Source of the DNA: Luteimicrobium sp042670205
GTDB taxonomy: Bacteria; Actinomycetota; Actinomycetes; Actinomycetales; Cellulomonadaceae
NCBI RefSeq assembly: GCF_042670205.1
Contig: NZ_JBHUWD010000021.1
Coordinates: forward strand, 1 to 64,000
Length of the DNA stretch: 64,000 nucleotides
Direction: 5' to 3'
The notes under the pieces are model-generated. The model had not been told where the DNA came from and did no database searches. It saw only the letters and a program-made list of their open reading frames with translations. The stretch's first letter is position 1; the number at the start of each line of letters is the position of its first letter. Made by a program: the position numbers and the translations under genes. Positions 27,808-35,882 of this stretch are shown here, in pieces.

Positions 27808-28655
27808 CGGGCTCCACCGTTCGAGTGGTTCAGGTCCGGCACCTCGACGACGGGCACTCGACGGGGCCCTGGTGACCGGTGCCGGTCCCACACCGCCCAG
27901 GGCCGGTCACCCGTGCGGTTCATCTCCTCGAGCGTCGACCGCTCCTTGAGGGTGTCCATCGGCGCCCAGAACCCGCCGTACCGCGTCGCCCGGAACCGGC
28001 CGTCGTGGGCCGCACGGACGCACGCGTCCATGACGAGGTCCTCGCCCTCCCCCAGGTAGTCGAAGATCCCCTGCCGCAGCACGAAGTAGCCCCCGTTGAT
28101 GCACATCTCCATCCCGGCGACGGGCTCGAGGTCCGTCATCCGCCCCTCGTCGTCGATCCGGACCACGTGGAACGAGTCTTGCGGCGGGACCGCGAGGAGG
28201 GTCCCGACGGCGTCGGTCGCGAGGAACTCGTCGACGATCTCGTCCATGGGCGCGTCCGTGAGCACGTCGCCGTAGTTGGCGAGGAAGACGTCGTCCCCGT
28301 CGAGGTACTGACGCACCCGGCGCAGCCGCTCGCCGATCGCCGTGTCCATCCCGGTGTCCACGAAGGTGATCCGCCACTCGCTGATGTCGCTCGACAGCAG
28401 CTCGATCTCCTCGCCACCCTTGGTGAGCACGAAGTCGTTGGAGTGGGTCTCGCGGTAGTTGAGGAAGTAGTCCTTGACGGCGTTCGCGCCGTACCCGAGG
28501 CACAGGATGAACTCCGTGTGCCCGAAGTGCGCGTAGTACTTCATGATGTGCCACAGGACCGGCCGCGAGCCGATCGGCATCATCGGCTTGGGCAGCGAGT
28601 CGGGGCCGGAGCGCATGCGCATCCCGAGGCCCCCGCAGAACAGCACGACCTTCAT
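27804..28655 (-). CDS. sugar-1-phosphate nucleotidyltransferase, RfbF-like
   Basis: A 283-residue nucleotidyltransferase closest in pattern to glucose-1-phosphate cytidylyltransferase. It begins MKVVLFCGGLGMRMRS, where the usual GLGTRL has Met for Thr, followed by KPMMPIGSRPVLWHIMKYY, LGYGANAVKDYFLNYRETH and the metal-binding FLANYGDVLTD. The LWHIMK and GY..VKDYF.NY patterns are characteristic of the RfbF group rather than RmlA. It should activate a hexose phosphate for the polysaccharide. No CDP-glucose dehydratase (RfbG) is in the window, so the downstream path is unclear. ATG 28655 overlaps the preceding stop by four bases (ATGA). Confidence 0.85.
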   Translation of the reverse strand: MKVVLFCGGLGMRMRSGPDSLPKPMMPIGSRPVLWHIMKYYAHFGHTEFILCLGYGANAVKDYFLNYRETHSNDFVLTKGGEEIELLSSDISEWRITFVDTGMDTAIGERLRRVRQYLDGDDVFLANYGDVLTDAPMDEIVDEFLATDAVGTLLAVPPQDSFHVVRIDDEGRMTDLEPVAGMEMCINGGYFVLRQGIFDYLGEGEDLVMDACVRAAHDGRFRATRYGGFWAPMDTLKERSTLEEMNRTGDRPWAVWDRHRSPGPRRVPVVEVPDLNHSNGGAR

Positions 28656-29617
28656 CGTCCACCTCCCGCGCCGACCATCGGCTCTCTCCGTCTGTCCAGG
28701 GCTTCCAGCACCGGGGCCGTGAGGTCCGCGTCGCTGCCGAGCCGCCATCGTGTGACGCCGAGCTCGGCCGACCAGGCCGCGACCTGCTCGGCGACGTCCT
28801 GCGCGCTGCCTCGCATCGACGCCGGTGAGTGGGTCACCGCGCCCGAGTCCACCGCCTCGGCGATCCAGCCCGACCGCGAGCCGCTGCCGTCGACCCGCAC
28901 GTCGTGCACCGTCAGCTGGATCTCGGGCGCGGGCCGCCCCGCCTCGTCCGCGGCACGTCGCACGACCGCGATCTTCGCGCGGATCGCGTCGACCGTCACC
29001 TCCGCGGCGAGCGCGCCCGGGTCGTGGTCGGCCATCGCCGGGTGGACGCTCACGACGTCGGCCCGGGCACCGGCGAGACGGAGCATCCGGGGCAGCGAAG
29101 CGCCGATCCAGACGGGCACACCGCCAGGACGCGCCGGGGCAGGCAGTGCGTCCAGGCCCTCGACGTGGTGATGCACGCCCGCGTAGCCGACGGTCCCACC
29201 CTCGCGCCACCGTCGCAGGATCTCGAGGGTCTCGACCAGGCGCGCGGTGCGGACGGCCGGCGGGTCGAAAGGAAGCCCGCTCGCGGCGTAGTCGGCGGCG
29301 AGCCACCCGGCCCCGAGCCCCAGCGCGAACCGTCCCCCGCTCAGCACGTCGAGGGTCGCGGACGCCTTGGCGAGCCAGGCAGGCCGGTGCAGGTCGTTGA
29401 CCAGGACGAGGGTGGCGAGGCCGATCGCGTCGGTGCAGCCGGCCGCCACCGAGATCGCGGTCCACGCGTCGAGCTGCCACCCCCCGGCCACGTGCTCCGA
29501 GACGGCGACCGTGTCGTAGCCCTGCGCCTCCGCGCGGCGCACCGCGTCCCGCCAGGCACCCGGCTCGGGGTCGAAGCGGGGCAGCGAGGCGATGAAGCGG
29601 AGCGTGCTGACATCCAC
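28652..29617 (-). CDS. LLM-class flavin/F420-dependent oxidoreductase
   Basis: A 321-residue luciferase-like TIM-barrel protein. Typical segments are TVAVSEHVAGGW, GLATLVLVNDLHRPAWLAKA and FALGLGAGWLAADYAASG, as in actinobacterial F420-dependent oxidoreductases. The cofactor could be F420 or FMN; the sequence favours the F420-type group but does not settle it. It is the first gene of a tightly overlapping operon for sugar modification, an unusual place for this family. GTG 29617 follows a GAGG ribosome site at seven bases, and the predicted transcription start is about 33 bases upstream. Confidence 0.83.
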   Translation of the reverse strand: MDVSTLRFIASLPRFDPEPGAWRDAVRRAEAQGYDTVAVSEHVAGGWQLDAWTAISVAAGCTDAIGLATLVLVNDLHRPAWLAKASATLDVLSGGRFALGLGAGWLAADYAASGLPFDPPAVRTARLVETLEILRRWREGGTVGYAGVHHHVEGLDALPAPARPGGVPVWIGASLPRMLRLAGARADVVSVHPAMADHDPGALAAEVTVDAIRAKIAVVRRAADEAGRPAPEIQLTVHDVRVDGSGSRSGWIAEAVDSGAVTHSPASMRGSAQDVAEQVAAWSAELGVTRWRLGSDADLTAPVLEALDRRREPMVGAGGGR

Positions 29618-29657
29618 GCGGGCACCTCGAGGACGGTCCGGACGACAAGACGTTGCA

Positions 29658-29758
29658 AGTCTCGGACCGGCGGCGCACCGGGCCAACGTCCCGCGTCCGA
29701 ATTCATCCGGGATCGACCGCAACTTCACCCCCGTGCCCCATGCACGCTTTCGTACCGT
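29658..29758. promoter_or_regulatory. divergent promoter pair with two boxes
   Basis: GGATGAATTC (minus strand, 29708-29699) is 35 bases from GAGACT (29663-29658) for the minus operon and 44 bases from TACCGT (29753-29758) for the plus-strand epimerase. A second box, GGGTGAAGTT (minus strand, 29730-29721), lies between them. TACCGT is six bases from ATG 29765. Confidence 0.5.
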
Positions 29759-29764
29759 AAGCGC

Positions 29765-30313
29765 ATGCGCGTGACGACCACCCGGCTCGACGGCCCGCTG
29801 CTCTTCGTCCCTGAACCGCACCGCGACGAGCGTGGCCTGTTCACGCGCACGTTCGACGCCGACGACGCCCGCGCGGCCGGCCTCGACCCGGGCGCGTTCC
29901 TCCAGGACAGCCAGTCGCGGTCCGTCGAAGGCGTGGTGCGCGGGATGCACGGCCGGGTCGGCGGCGGGGAGGCGAAGCTCGTCCGGGTGGCGCACGGGGC
30001 AGTCCTCGACGTCGTCGTGGACGCGCGGCCGGCCTCGCCGACGTTCGGGCAGGTCGAGACGTTCCGCCTCGACGACACCGACTTCGTCACCCTCTACGTT
30101 CCGCGCGGCTTCCTCCACGGCCACCAGACCCTCACGCCGACGGCGGACGTCTGCTACCGGATCGACGCGCTGCACGACCCCACCGAGGACGTCGGCGTGC
30201 ACTTCCTCGACCCGGACCTCGCGATCGGCTGGCCCGCGCCCGTGACGATCGTGAGCGAGCGGGACCAGGCCGCGGGCTCGTGGGCGGAGCTGGCGGCGCG
30301 GCTCACGGCGTGA
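29765..30313 (+). CDS. dTDP-4-dehydrorhamnose 3,5-epimerase-like protein (RmlC family)
   Basis: A 182-residue cupin of the RmlC/RfbC family, which epimerises C3 and C5 of 4-keto-6-deoxy sugar nucleotides. The catalytic His is in VVRGMHGR (RGLHYQ in the classic enzyme, so the flanking residues differ), PRGFLHGHQTL is the conserved substrate loop, and DVCYRID carries the expected Tyr. The loss of the Q/Y after the His suggests a single-epimerase or altered substrate variant. RmlA, RmlB and RmlD are not in the window. ATG 29765 is six bases after TACCGT, consistent with a leaderless mRNA. The gene overlaps the convergent methyltransferase by 11 bases. Confidence 0.85.
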   Translation: MRVTTTRLDGPLLFVPEPHRDERGLFTRTFDADDARAAGLDPGAFLQDSQSRSVEGVVRGMHGRVGGGEAKLVRVAHGAVLDVVVDARPASPTFGQVETFRLDDTDFVTLYVPRGFLHGHQTLTPTADVCYRIDALHDPTEDVGVHFLDPDLAIGWPAPVTIVSERDQAAGSWAELAARLTA

Positions 30314-31490
30314 CAGGGGACGTCACCTCTCGGGGGCGCGGCTCGACGACGACCCATCGGCCGCCGTCCGCCTCGACGTCAGGCAGGGCGGCGCGGACCT
30401 CGTCGAGGAGGTCGGGGACGAACAGCAGCACCCGGTCGGGGCGCAGCGCCACGAGCTCCTCGGGCCCGACGATCGGCACCCGGCTCCCCGGCAGGGCACG
30501 CCCGTGCTTGGCGGCGGACGCGTCCCCGATCGCCACGAGGTCCTCCGGACCGACGCCCGCCACGCCGAGCAGCGCGACCGCACGGGACGCGGCGCCGTAG
30601 CCCGCGACCCGCAGGCCGTCGGCCCGAGCCCGGTCGAGGTAGGCGCGCAGGGCGGTCGCGGACTCCTCGACGTCGTCGCCGAGCTGTGCGACGCGCTCCG
30701 GGTCGGTGACCCCGGCGCGGCGCTCCTGCCGCACCACCCGGCGGACGAGGTCGCCGCCGGCCGCGTGCTCGTCGAGCGTCCGCGAGCCCGCCCGGGCGAA
30801 CGCGACGACGACGGTCCCCCCGTACAGCCCGTACTCCCACGCGCCGACCGGCTGGAGCCCGACGTCCTGGGCCATGTCCACGAGGACGGGCACCGAGTAG
30901 TACGCGAAGTGCCCGTGCCGCAGCGCGTTCCAGGTGCCGTCCCGCAGGATCGTCGCGAGCGTGTGCACGTGGAGCGCCAGCACACCGTCGGGGGCGAGGC
31001 GCGAGAGCCGCAGCTCGAGCGCAGCCCGCTGGTCGGCGACGTGCATCATGCCGAGCGAGTCGACGACGAGGTCCGCCTGGCGTGGCGCGGCCGGGCCGAC
31101 CTCGAGCCCGCGCTCGACGAGCCCGGCGTCCGCGAGGAGGCCCAGCCACGAGCCGCCGTGCGGGCTGGGGAACTCCGCCACGGCGGTCCCGGGGCGCGCG
31201 AGCCCGGCGCGGACGAGGTCCGACACCGCCTCCGCCGCCTGGTGCACGAGGGCGGCCGGCTCGACACCGCGCGGCTCCTCGGCGTCGGTCGGGTCGTCCT
31301 CGAGCTGCGCGAGGCCGCACGACCCGCACAGGACCATGCGCAGCGGGTACGCGGGGTCGGGCCGTGGGTCACCGGGCGCAGGGAAGTGGTCGGCCGCGGG
31401 CTGCTCCCCCAGGTCGAGCACGACGACGCCGACGTCGCCGCGACACCAGCGGCACCGCCAGCGCCGCGTCGGGCGCGTGTCCTCAGGCAC
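30303..31490 (-). CDS. degenerate C-methyltransferase-like protein
   Basis: A 395-residue paralogue of the adjacent sugar C-methyltransferase. It keeps the N-terminal zinc-binding region (CRWCRGD and CGSCGLAQL) and the C-terminal Rossmann-like domain with VAGYGAASRAVALLGV. The SAM-binding motif I, normally VEIxSNDGYLL, is replaced by AEFPSPHGGSWLGLL, and the HEH active-site motif has become HGH (WNALRHGHFAYYS), losing the Glu. It may therefore be inactive, regulatory or working on another substrate. GTG 31490 overlaps the upstream methyltransferase stop by eight bases, so the pair are co-translated. Confidence 0.78.
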   Translation of the reverse strand: MPEDTRPTRRWRCRWCRGDVGVVVLDLGEQPAADHFPAPGDPRPDPAYPLRMVLCGSCGLAQLEDDPTDAEEPRGVEPAALVHQAAEAVSDLVRAGLARPGTAVAEFPSPHGGSWLGLLADAGLVERGLEVGPAAPRQADLVVDSLGMMHVADQRAALELRLSRLAPDGVLALHVHTLATILRDGTWNALRHGHFAYYSVPVLVDMAQDVGLQPVGAWEYGLYGGTVVVAFARAGSRTLDEHAAGGDLVRRVVRQERRAGVTDPERVAQLGDDVEESATALRAYLDRARADGLRVAGYGAASRAVALLGVAGVGPEDLVAIGDASAAKHGRALPGSRVPIVGPEELVALRPDRVLLFVPDLLDEVRAALPDVEADGGRWVVVEPRPREVTSPVTP

Positions 31491-32724
31491 CGGGCTCCAC
31501 GACCTCGAGGTGCGGCAGCGCCACGACGAGCTTCCCGCCCCAGTCGGCCACGGACGCGAGCTGCGCGGCGATTTCCTTGCGCAGGTTCCACGGCATGATC
31601 ACGACGTAGTCGGGCCTCGCGTCCGCGAGCGCCTCCACGGGGTGGACCGGGATGTGGGTGCCCGGCAGGAACCGGCCGTGCTTGTAGGGGTTCCGGTCCA
31701 CGGAGAAGCGGATCAGGTCGGACCGGATCCCGCAGTGGTTGAGCAGAGTGTTGCCCTTGCCGGGCGCGCCGTAGGCGACGACGCTCTTGCCCTCGCGCTT
31801 GGCCTGGAACAGGAAGCCCAAGAGGTCCTCGCGGACCTTCTCGACCTGGTGCGCGAAGCCGTCGTGACCCTCGAGCGTGTCGAGCCCGGCGGCGGCCTCG
31901 TCGGCGAGGACCTTCGCGACGGCCGGTGACGGCGCGGGCGCGGTCTCGGTGGGCGCGGACCAGGTGCGCAGGGAGCCGCCGTGGCTGGGCAGCTCCTCGA
32001 CGTCGACGACGGTCAGCCCGGCCGCGGCGAGCACGCGCTGCGTGGTGAGCAGCGAGAGGTAGGAGAAGTGCTCGTGGTAGATCGTGTCGTACTCGTTGCC
32101 GTCGATGAGGCGCAGCAGGTGTGGGATCTCGATGCTGACGCGGCCGTCGTCGGCGAGAAGGGCGCGCAGGCCCTTGCTGAAGTCGACGATGTCGGGCACG
32201 TGAGCGAAGACGTTGTTCGCGACGACGAGGTCGGCCTTGCCGTGCTCGGCGGCGACCGCGCTCCCCGTGGCCTCCCCGAGGAACTCCACGACGGTCGGGA
32301 TGCCCTTGTCGATCGCGGCCTGCGCGACGTTCGCGGCGGGCTCGATGCCGAGGCAGCGGATGCCCTTCGCGACGACGTGCTGCAGCAGGTAGCCGTCGTT
32401 GCTCGCGATCTCGACGACGAACGCGTCCGGGCCCAGCCCGAGGTGCGCGACGGCGTCGTCGACGAAGCGGCGCGCGTGCTCGACCCACGAGTCCGAGTAC
32501 GACGAGAAGTAGGCGTAGTCGCTGAAGATCTCCTCCGCCGGGATGTACGCGGGGAGCTGGACGAGCAGGCACTGCGAGCAGACGCGCACGTGCAGCGGGT
32601 AGAACGTCTCGCCCTGGTCGACCTGGTCGGCGGTGAGGAACGACTCGCAGGGCGGCGACATCCCGAGGTCCACGAACGTGTGCTCGAGCGGGGCGCCGCA
32701 CAGGCGGCAGGCGGGCGCGCTCAT
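31483..32724 (-). CDS. SAM-dependent sugar C-methyltransferase (TylC3/TcaB9 type)
   Basis: A 413-residue three-domain methyltransferase of the NDP-hexose C3-methyltransferase family. It has a zinc-binding N-terminus (CRLCG and CSQCLLVQL), a SAM domain with VVEIASNDGYLLQ, the active-site motif YDTIYHEHFSYLS holding the His and Glu used as base in TcaB9, and a C-terminal Rossmann-like domain with VVAYGAPGKGNTLLNH. It should add a methyl branch to a keto-deoxysugar nucleotide, giving a branched sugar in the glycan. ATG 32724 overlaps the epimerase stop by four bases. Confidence 0.88.
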   Translation of the reverse strand: MSAPACRLCGAPLEHTFVDLGMSPPCESFLTADQVDQGETFYPLHVRVCSQCLLVQLPAYIPAEEIFSDYAYFSSYSDSWVEHARRFVDDAVAHLGLGPDAFVVEIASNDGYLLQHVVAKGIRCLGIEPAANVAQAAIDKGIPTVVEFLGEATGSAVAAEHGKADLVVANNVFAHVPDIVDFSKGLRALLADDGRVSIEIPHLLRLIDGNEYDTIYHEHFSYLSLLTTQRVLAAAGLTVVDVEELPSHGGSLRTWSAPTETAPAPSPAVAKVLADEAAAGLDTLEGHDGFAHQVEKVREDLLGFLFQAKREGKSVVAYGAPGKGNTLLNHCGIRSDLIRFSVDRNPYKHGRFLPGTHIPVHPVEALADARPDYVVIMPWNLRKEIAAQLASVADWGGKLVVALPHLEVVEPGA

Positions 32725-33767
32725 CGGGGCTCCCCGCTCGCCGCGGGCGCGAGACGCAGGGTCTGGAGGTCGAGCCGGCCGGCGTCGGCGAGCTCCTGGA
32801 TCTTCTTGAGCCGCACGAACCGCGGGCCCTCGAAGTCGTCCGTGGTCAGGCCGCGTTCCTGCGCGTGCTGCCAGATCTCGCGGATCCCGTCGGGCACGGT
32901 CCAGGCGGGCTGGTAGGCCGGCAGCGTCGAGCGGATCTTCGTGAAGTCGACCTGGTAGTTGCGCGTGTCGGGGCCGGCGCCCGCCGCGAACGTGACGGGC
33001 GCCCCGGTGATCTCGGCGACCTGGTTCGCGATCGTGCGGACCTGCACGACGTCTTCGTCGCGCCCGACGTTGAACGCCTGGTCGCGGACGACGTCGGCCG
33101 GAGCCTCGAGCACCGCGAGGAAGGCCCGAGAGATGTCCTCGACGTGGACGAGCGGCCGCCACGGCGAGCCGTCCGACTGGAGCCGGACCTCGCCCTGCGT
33201 GAACGCGGTGCCCGTGAGGTTGTTGACCACGATGTCCGCGCGCAGCCGCGGTGACGACCCGTACGCGGTCGCGTTGCGCAGGTAGCTGGGCGAGAAGCCG
33301 TCGTCCGCGAGCGGGGAGATGCCCTGCTCCGCGAGGACCTTCGACTCCCCGTACGGCGTTACAGGGTTGAACGCGCTCGTCTCGTCGACCGGCGCGTCAC
33401 CGGCCGCCCCGTACAACGAGCACGACGACGAGAACAGGAACCGGGGCACGCCCGCCTCCTTCGCGACGCGTGCCATGTGGACCGCACCGTCCGCGTTGAC
33501 CGAGTACGTCGCGCCCGGGCTGAGGTGCCCGATCGGGTCGTTCGAGATCGCCGCGAGGTGCACGACCGCGTCGAACCCCTCGAGGTCCTCCGGCCGCGCG
33601 TCGCGGATGTCACCGGTGCGCTGCTCGTAGTCCCCCGGCTGCGCACCGAAGTCGCAGCCGTCGTACCAGCCCACGTCGAGGCCCACGACCTCGTGCCCCG
33701 CGGCCTGCAGGAACGGCACCAGCACCGCTCCGATGTAGCCGCGGTCGCCGTCCACCAGCACTCGCAT
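32721..33767 (-). CDS. NAD-dependent epimerase/dehydratase (extended SDR)
   Basis: A 348-residue extended short-chain dehydrogenase acting on a nucleotide sugar. The N-terminus MRVLVDGDRGYIGAVL is the NAD-binding loop (GxxGxxG with Asp-Arg inside), followed by VVHLAAISNDP, the catalytic Ser region FSSSCSLYG and the Tyr-Lys pair PYGESK. A helical C-terminus with RFVRLKKIQEL follows. It leads the operon with two C-methyltransferase-like genes, so the product may be the keto or epimerised sugar they use. ATG 33767 has a CGGAG ribosome site. A longer frame upstream is not protein-like. Confidence 0.87.
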   Translation of the reverse strand: MRVLVDGDRGYIGAVLVPFLQAAGHEVVGLDVGWYDGCDFGAQPGDYEQRTGDIRDARPEDLEGFDAVVHLAAISNDPIGHLSPGATYSVNADGAVHMARVAKEAGVPRFLFSSSCSLYGAAGDAPVDETSAFNPVTPYGESKVLAEQGISPLADDGFSPSYLRNATAYGSSPRLRADIVVNNLTGTAFTQGEVRLQSDGSPWRPLVHVEDISRAFLAVLEAPADVVRDQAFNVGRDEDVVQVRTIANQVAEITGAPVTFAAGAGPDTRNYQVDFTKIRSTLPAYQPAWTVPDGIREIWQHAQERGLTTDDFEGPRFVRLKKIQELADAGRLDLQTLRLAPAASGEPR

Positions 33768-33812
33768 CGCCAGGCTCCGTCCCTCGTCGCGCACCCGTTC
33801 ACGCCGACCGCC

Positions 33813-33873
33813 AACCTACCGGGACGCGGGCAGGCCGGAGGATGCCGGTGCGGGGTGATTTACCCGATCACCC
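33813..33873 (-). promoter_or_regulatory. shared-box promoter with inverted box pair
   Basis: TAGGTT (33818-33813) is preceded by two boxes facing each other: GGGTGATTTA on the plus strand (33853-33862, 34 bases away) and GGGTGATCGG on the minus strand (33873-33864, 45 bases away). Together they form a GGGTGAT-N7-ATCACCC inverted repeat. The start codon is about 45 bases downstream, so this transcript is not leaderless. Confidence 0.55.
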
Positions 33874-34798
33874 GGTGGCGCAGCCACAGCCAGGGGGCTC
33901 GCGGTGCGAAGCGCGCGGCCCACACGAGGTCCCCGACGGCGGCACGGCGCTCCCCCGCCCCCCACGAGGCGCGAGCGGCCCGCGCGGCCGACCACGCGGC
34001 GAACCGGTCGTTCGCTTGGTCGCGCGCCGTGAGCGCCCCGGCGAGCGGCTCGTCCCCTGCCGCGCGAGCCTCCTCGCGGTGCCGTCGGACGATCACGCGG
34101 ATCGCGTCGGCCAGGGCGCGGTACCGCCGGGTCGTGTTGCCCTCGTGGTACCGGTAGTCGACGAGCGGCTCCGGGACGAGCACGAGCGTGCCGCGGGCGG
34201 CGACCCGCAGCACCAGGTCCAGGTCTTCCGCGAGGCGCATCAGCGGGTCGAACCCGCCCGCGTCGTCGACCGCCGACCGGCGCAGCACGAGGTTCGGCAG
34301 CAAGATCCCGCCCAAGCCGCGCGCGATGTCGAGCCGGGAGGCGACCGCGACCTGGTCAGCCTCCACGAGCACGGCGCCGTCGGCGTCGACGGTGCGCATC
34401 CCGCAGTAGGTCGCGACGACCCGGGGGTCCGCGAACGGCGCCATACCGAGCTCGAGACGGCGCGGGTCCCAGCGGTCGTCGTCGTCCAGGAAGGCGACGA
34501 GCTCGCCCCGTGCCGCGGCGAGCCCGCGGTTCCTCGCGGCCGAGACTCCCGTCGACGCACCCCGCACGACCCGGATCTCGGGGAACGGCCGCAGCATCTC
34601 GACCAGGGCGGCTGGGTCCGGGACGCCGTCGTCGACCAGGACGCACTCCACAGCCCCGTAGGTCTGGGCGCGCACCGAGCGCAGGGCCTCCTCGAGAAAC
34701 GGCCCGCCGCGGTTCGTGCACACGATGACGCTCACGACCGGGCGCCGCGGCGGCTCGCCGAGCGGCTCCCTCTCGGGCGGGGGGTTGCGGTCGTTCAC
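33860..34798 (-). CDS. glycosyltransferase family 2
   Basis: A 312-residue GT2 enzyme. It has the opening VVSVIVCTNRGGPFLEEALR, CVLVDDGVPD, the metal-binding LVAFLDDDDRWDPRR and the acceptor-side RLAEDLDLVLR with the ED pair. The C-terminal third is rich in Ala and Arg and probably helical. It follows another GT2 gene by ten bases and is likely co-transcribed from the promoter at 35792. Its 3' end carries the two boxes used by the next promoter, so coding and regulatory sequence overlap. Confidence 0.87.
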   Translation of the reverse strand: MNDRNPPPEREPLGEPPRRPVVSVIVCTNRGGPFLEEALRSVRAQTYGAVECVLVDDGVPDPAALVEMLRPFPEIRVVRGASTGVSAARNRGLAAARGELVAFLDDDDRWDPRRLELGMAPFADPRVVATYCGMRTVDADGAVLVEADQVAVASRLDIARGLGGILLPNLVLRRSAVDDAGGFDPLMRLAEDLDLVLRVAARGTLVLVPEPLVDYRYHEGNTTRRYRALADAIRVIVRRHREEARAAGDEPLAGALTARDQANDRFAAWSAARAARASWGAGERRAAVGDLVWAARFAPRAPWLWLRHRVIG

Positions 34799-34808
34799 GT
34801 CGCTGCCT

Positions 34809-35693
34809 TCACCGTCCGTGGTCCGAGGTCGTCCGCGGTCCGGGCGGACCCGGCTCGCACCCGGGCTGACGGGAGCCCAGGACCATGCGCGCGTAGCGAT
34901 GGATCAGCGCACGCTGAGCACGACCCAGCCTGCGGGAGATCGCTTCCCGATCGATGATCTGCCACAGGTCGCACGGGTTCGGCTCGGCGGAAGACGCCCA
35001 GCCGAACTCCCGGCGCATCATCGCACGGTGGGACTCGGACACCATGCCCGCAGCTCCGGCCCGCCCGAGGAACTCGCCTCCCGAGCTGACCTGGCCCGAC
35101 CCCACGCGGTAACCGAGCACCGGCACGGCGCCCCTCCGGATGCGCCCGCCAGCCGCGAGCACGCGGAGCTGGAGGTCGTAGTCCTCCGCGATCGACCCGT
35201 CCCGATACCCTCCGACCTCGACCAGGGCCTCGCGCCTCGCGTACATCGTGGGGTGGGACAGCAGGCTCCCGAGCATCAGGTGGAGCGGCGCGGCGGCCAC
35301 CGAGATGGGCACGGGCAGCGAGGGCCGGAGATCACGCGCGCGCCGGCCGAACGACACGATCGGCGAGAAGAGAAGATCGGCGTCCCCGAGCTCCCGCCGC
35401 TGGGCCCAGAACCTCCACGGGAAGGTGACGTCGTCCGCGTCCATGATCGCGACGAACGCGCTGTCCGACTCGTCGAGCAGCCGCTGCCGAGCGGCGGTCC
35501 AGCCGAGGCTGCGAGGAACGCTGCCGAGCACGACGCGAGGATCCTGGACCGAGGCCATGACCGCGTACGTCCCGTCGCTCGACCCGTCGTCGAGGACGCG
35601 GAGCTCCGCGTCGCGCGGCATGGCACGAAGCGTCGACCTGAGTGCCAGACCCACCGTGTCCTGTGCGTTCTTGGCGCACAGCAGAACCGTCAT
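34809..35693 (-). CDS. glycosyltransferase family 2
   Basis: A 294-residue GT2 enzyme that begins MTVLLCAKNAQDTVGLALRS. It has LRVLDDGSSDGTY, the metal motif VAIMDADDVTFPWRF and the acceptor-side motif SIAEDYDLQLR. The ATG at 35693 has only a distant GAGG ribosome site, and the predicted 5' leader is about 87 bases. It is divergent from the bifunctional glycosyltransferase at 35883, and one box lies between the two promoters. It is followed by another GT2 gene after ten bases. Confidence 0.86.
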   Translation of the reverse strand: MTVLLCAKNAQDTVGLALRSTLRAMPRDAELRVLDDGSSDGTYAVMASVQDPRVVLGSVPRSLGWTAARQRLLDESDSAFVAIMDADDVTFPWRFWAQRRELGDADLLFSPIVSFGRRARDLRPSLPVPISVAAAPLHLMLGSLLSHPTMYARREALVEVGGYRDGSIAEDYDLQLRVLAAGGRIRRGAVPVLGYRVGSGQVSSGGEFLGRAGAAGMVSESHRAMMRREFGWASSAEPNPCDLWQIIDREAISRRLGRAQRALIHRYARMVLGSRQPGCEPGPPGPRTTSDHGR

Positions 35694-35786
35694 GGCTGGC
35701 ACTTCGGCGGCCTCTTTCCTTGGTCGTGACCGGCCCGCACCACGGCGCGAACCGAGAGCGGCGAGAACCCAGGGCGAGCGAGCAGT

Positions 35787-35875
35787 AGTCTGCCCCGACC
35801 CGGGACGAGCCGGACGGGACCGAGCGGGTGATCTTCGCCGTCCCGTGCCGGCCCCGCGAGCCCGTGCGGCAGAAT
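35787..35875. promoter_or_regulatory. divergent promoter pair sharing one box
   Basis: GGGTGATCTT (35826-35835) is 34 bases upstream of CAGAAT (35870-35875) for the plus-strand gene and 33 bases from CAGACT (35792-35787) for the minus-strand gene. CAGAAT ends seven bases before ATG 35883. Confidence 0.55.
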
Positions 35876-35882
35876 CTGCCGC

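Noticed and set aside
33853..33873. CRP/FNR-type binding site
   Set aside because: The half-sites GGGTGAT...ATCACCC look similar, but the spacing between GTGA and TCAC is nine bases rather than the six of CRP-type sites. The single-box promoters also do not show a second half-site.
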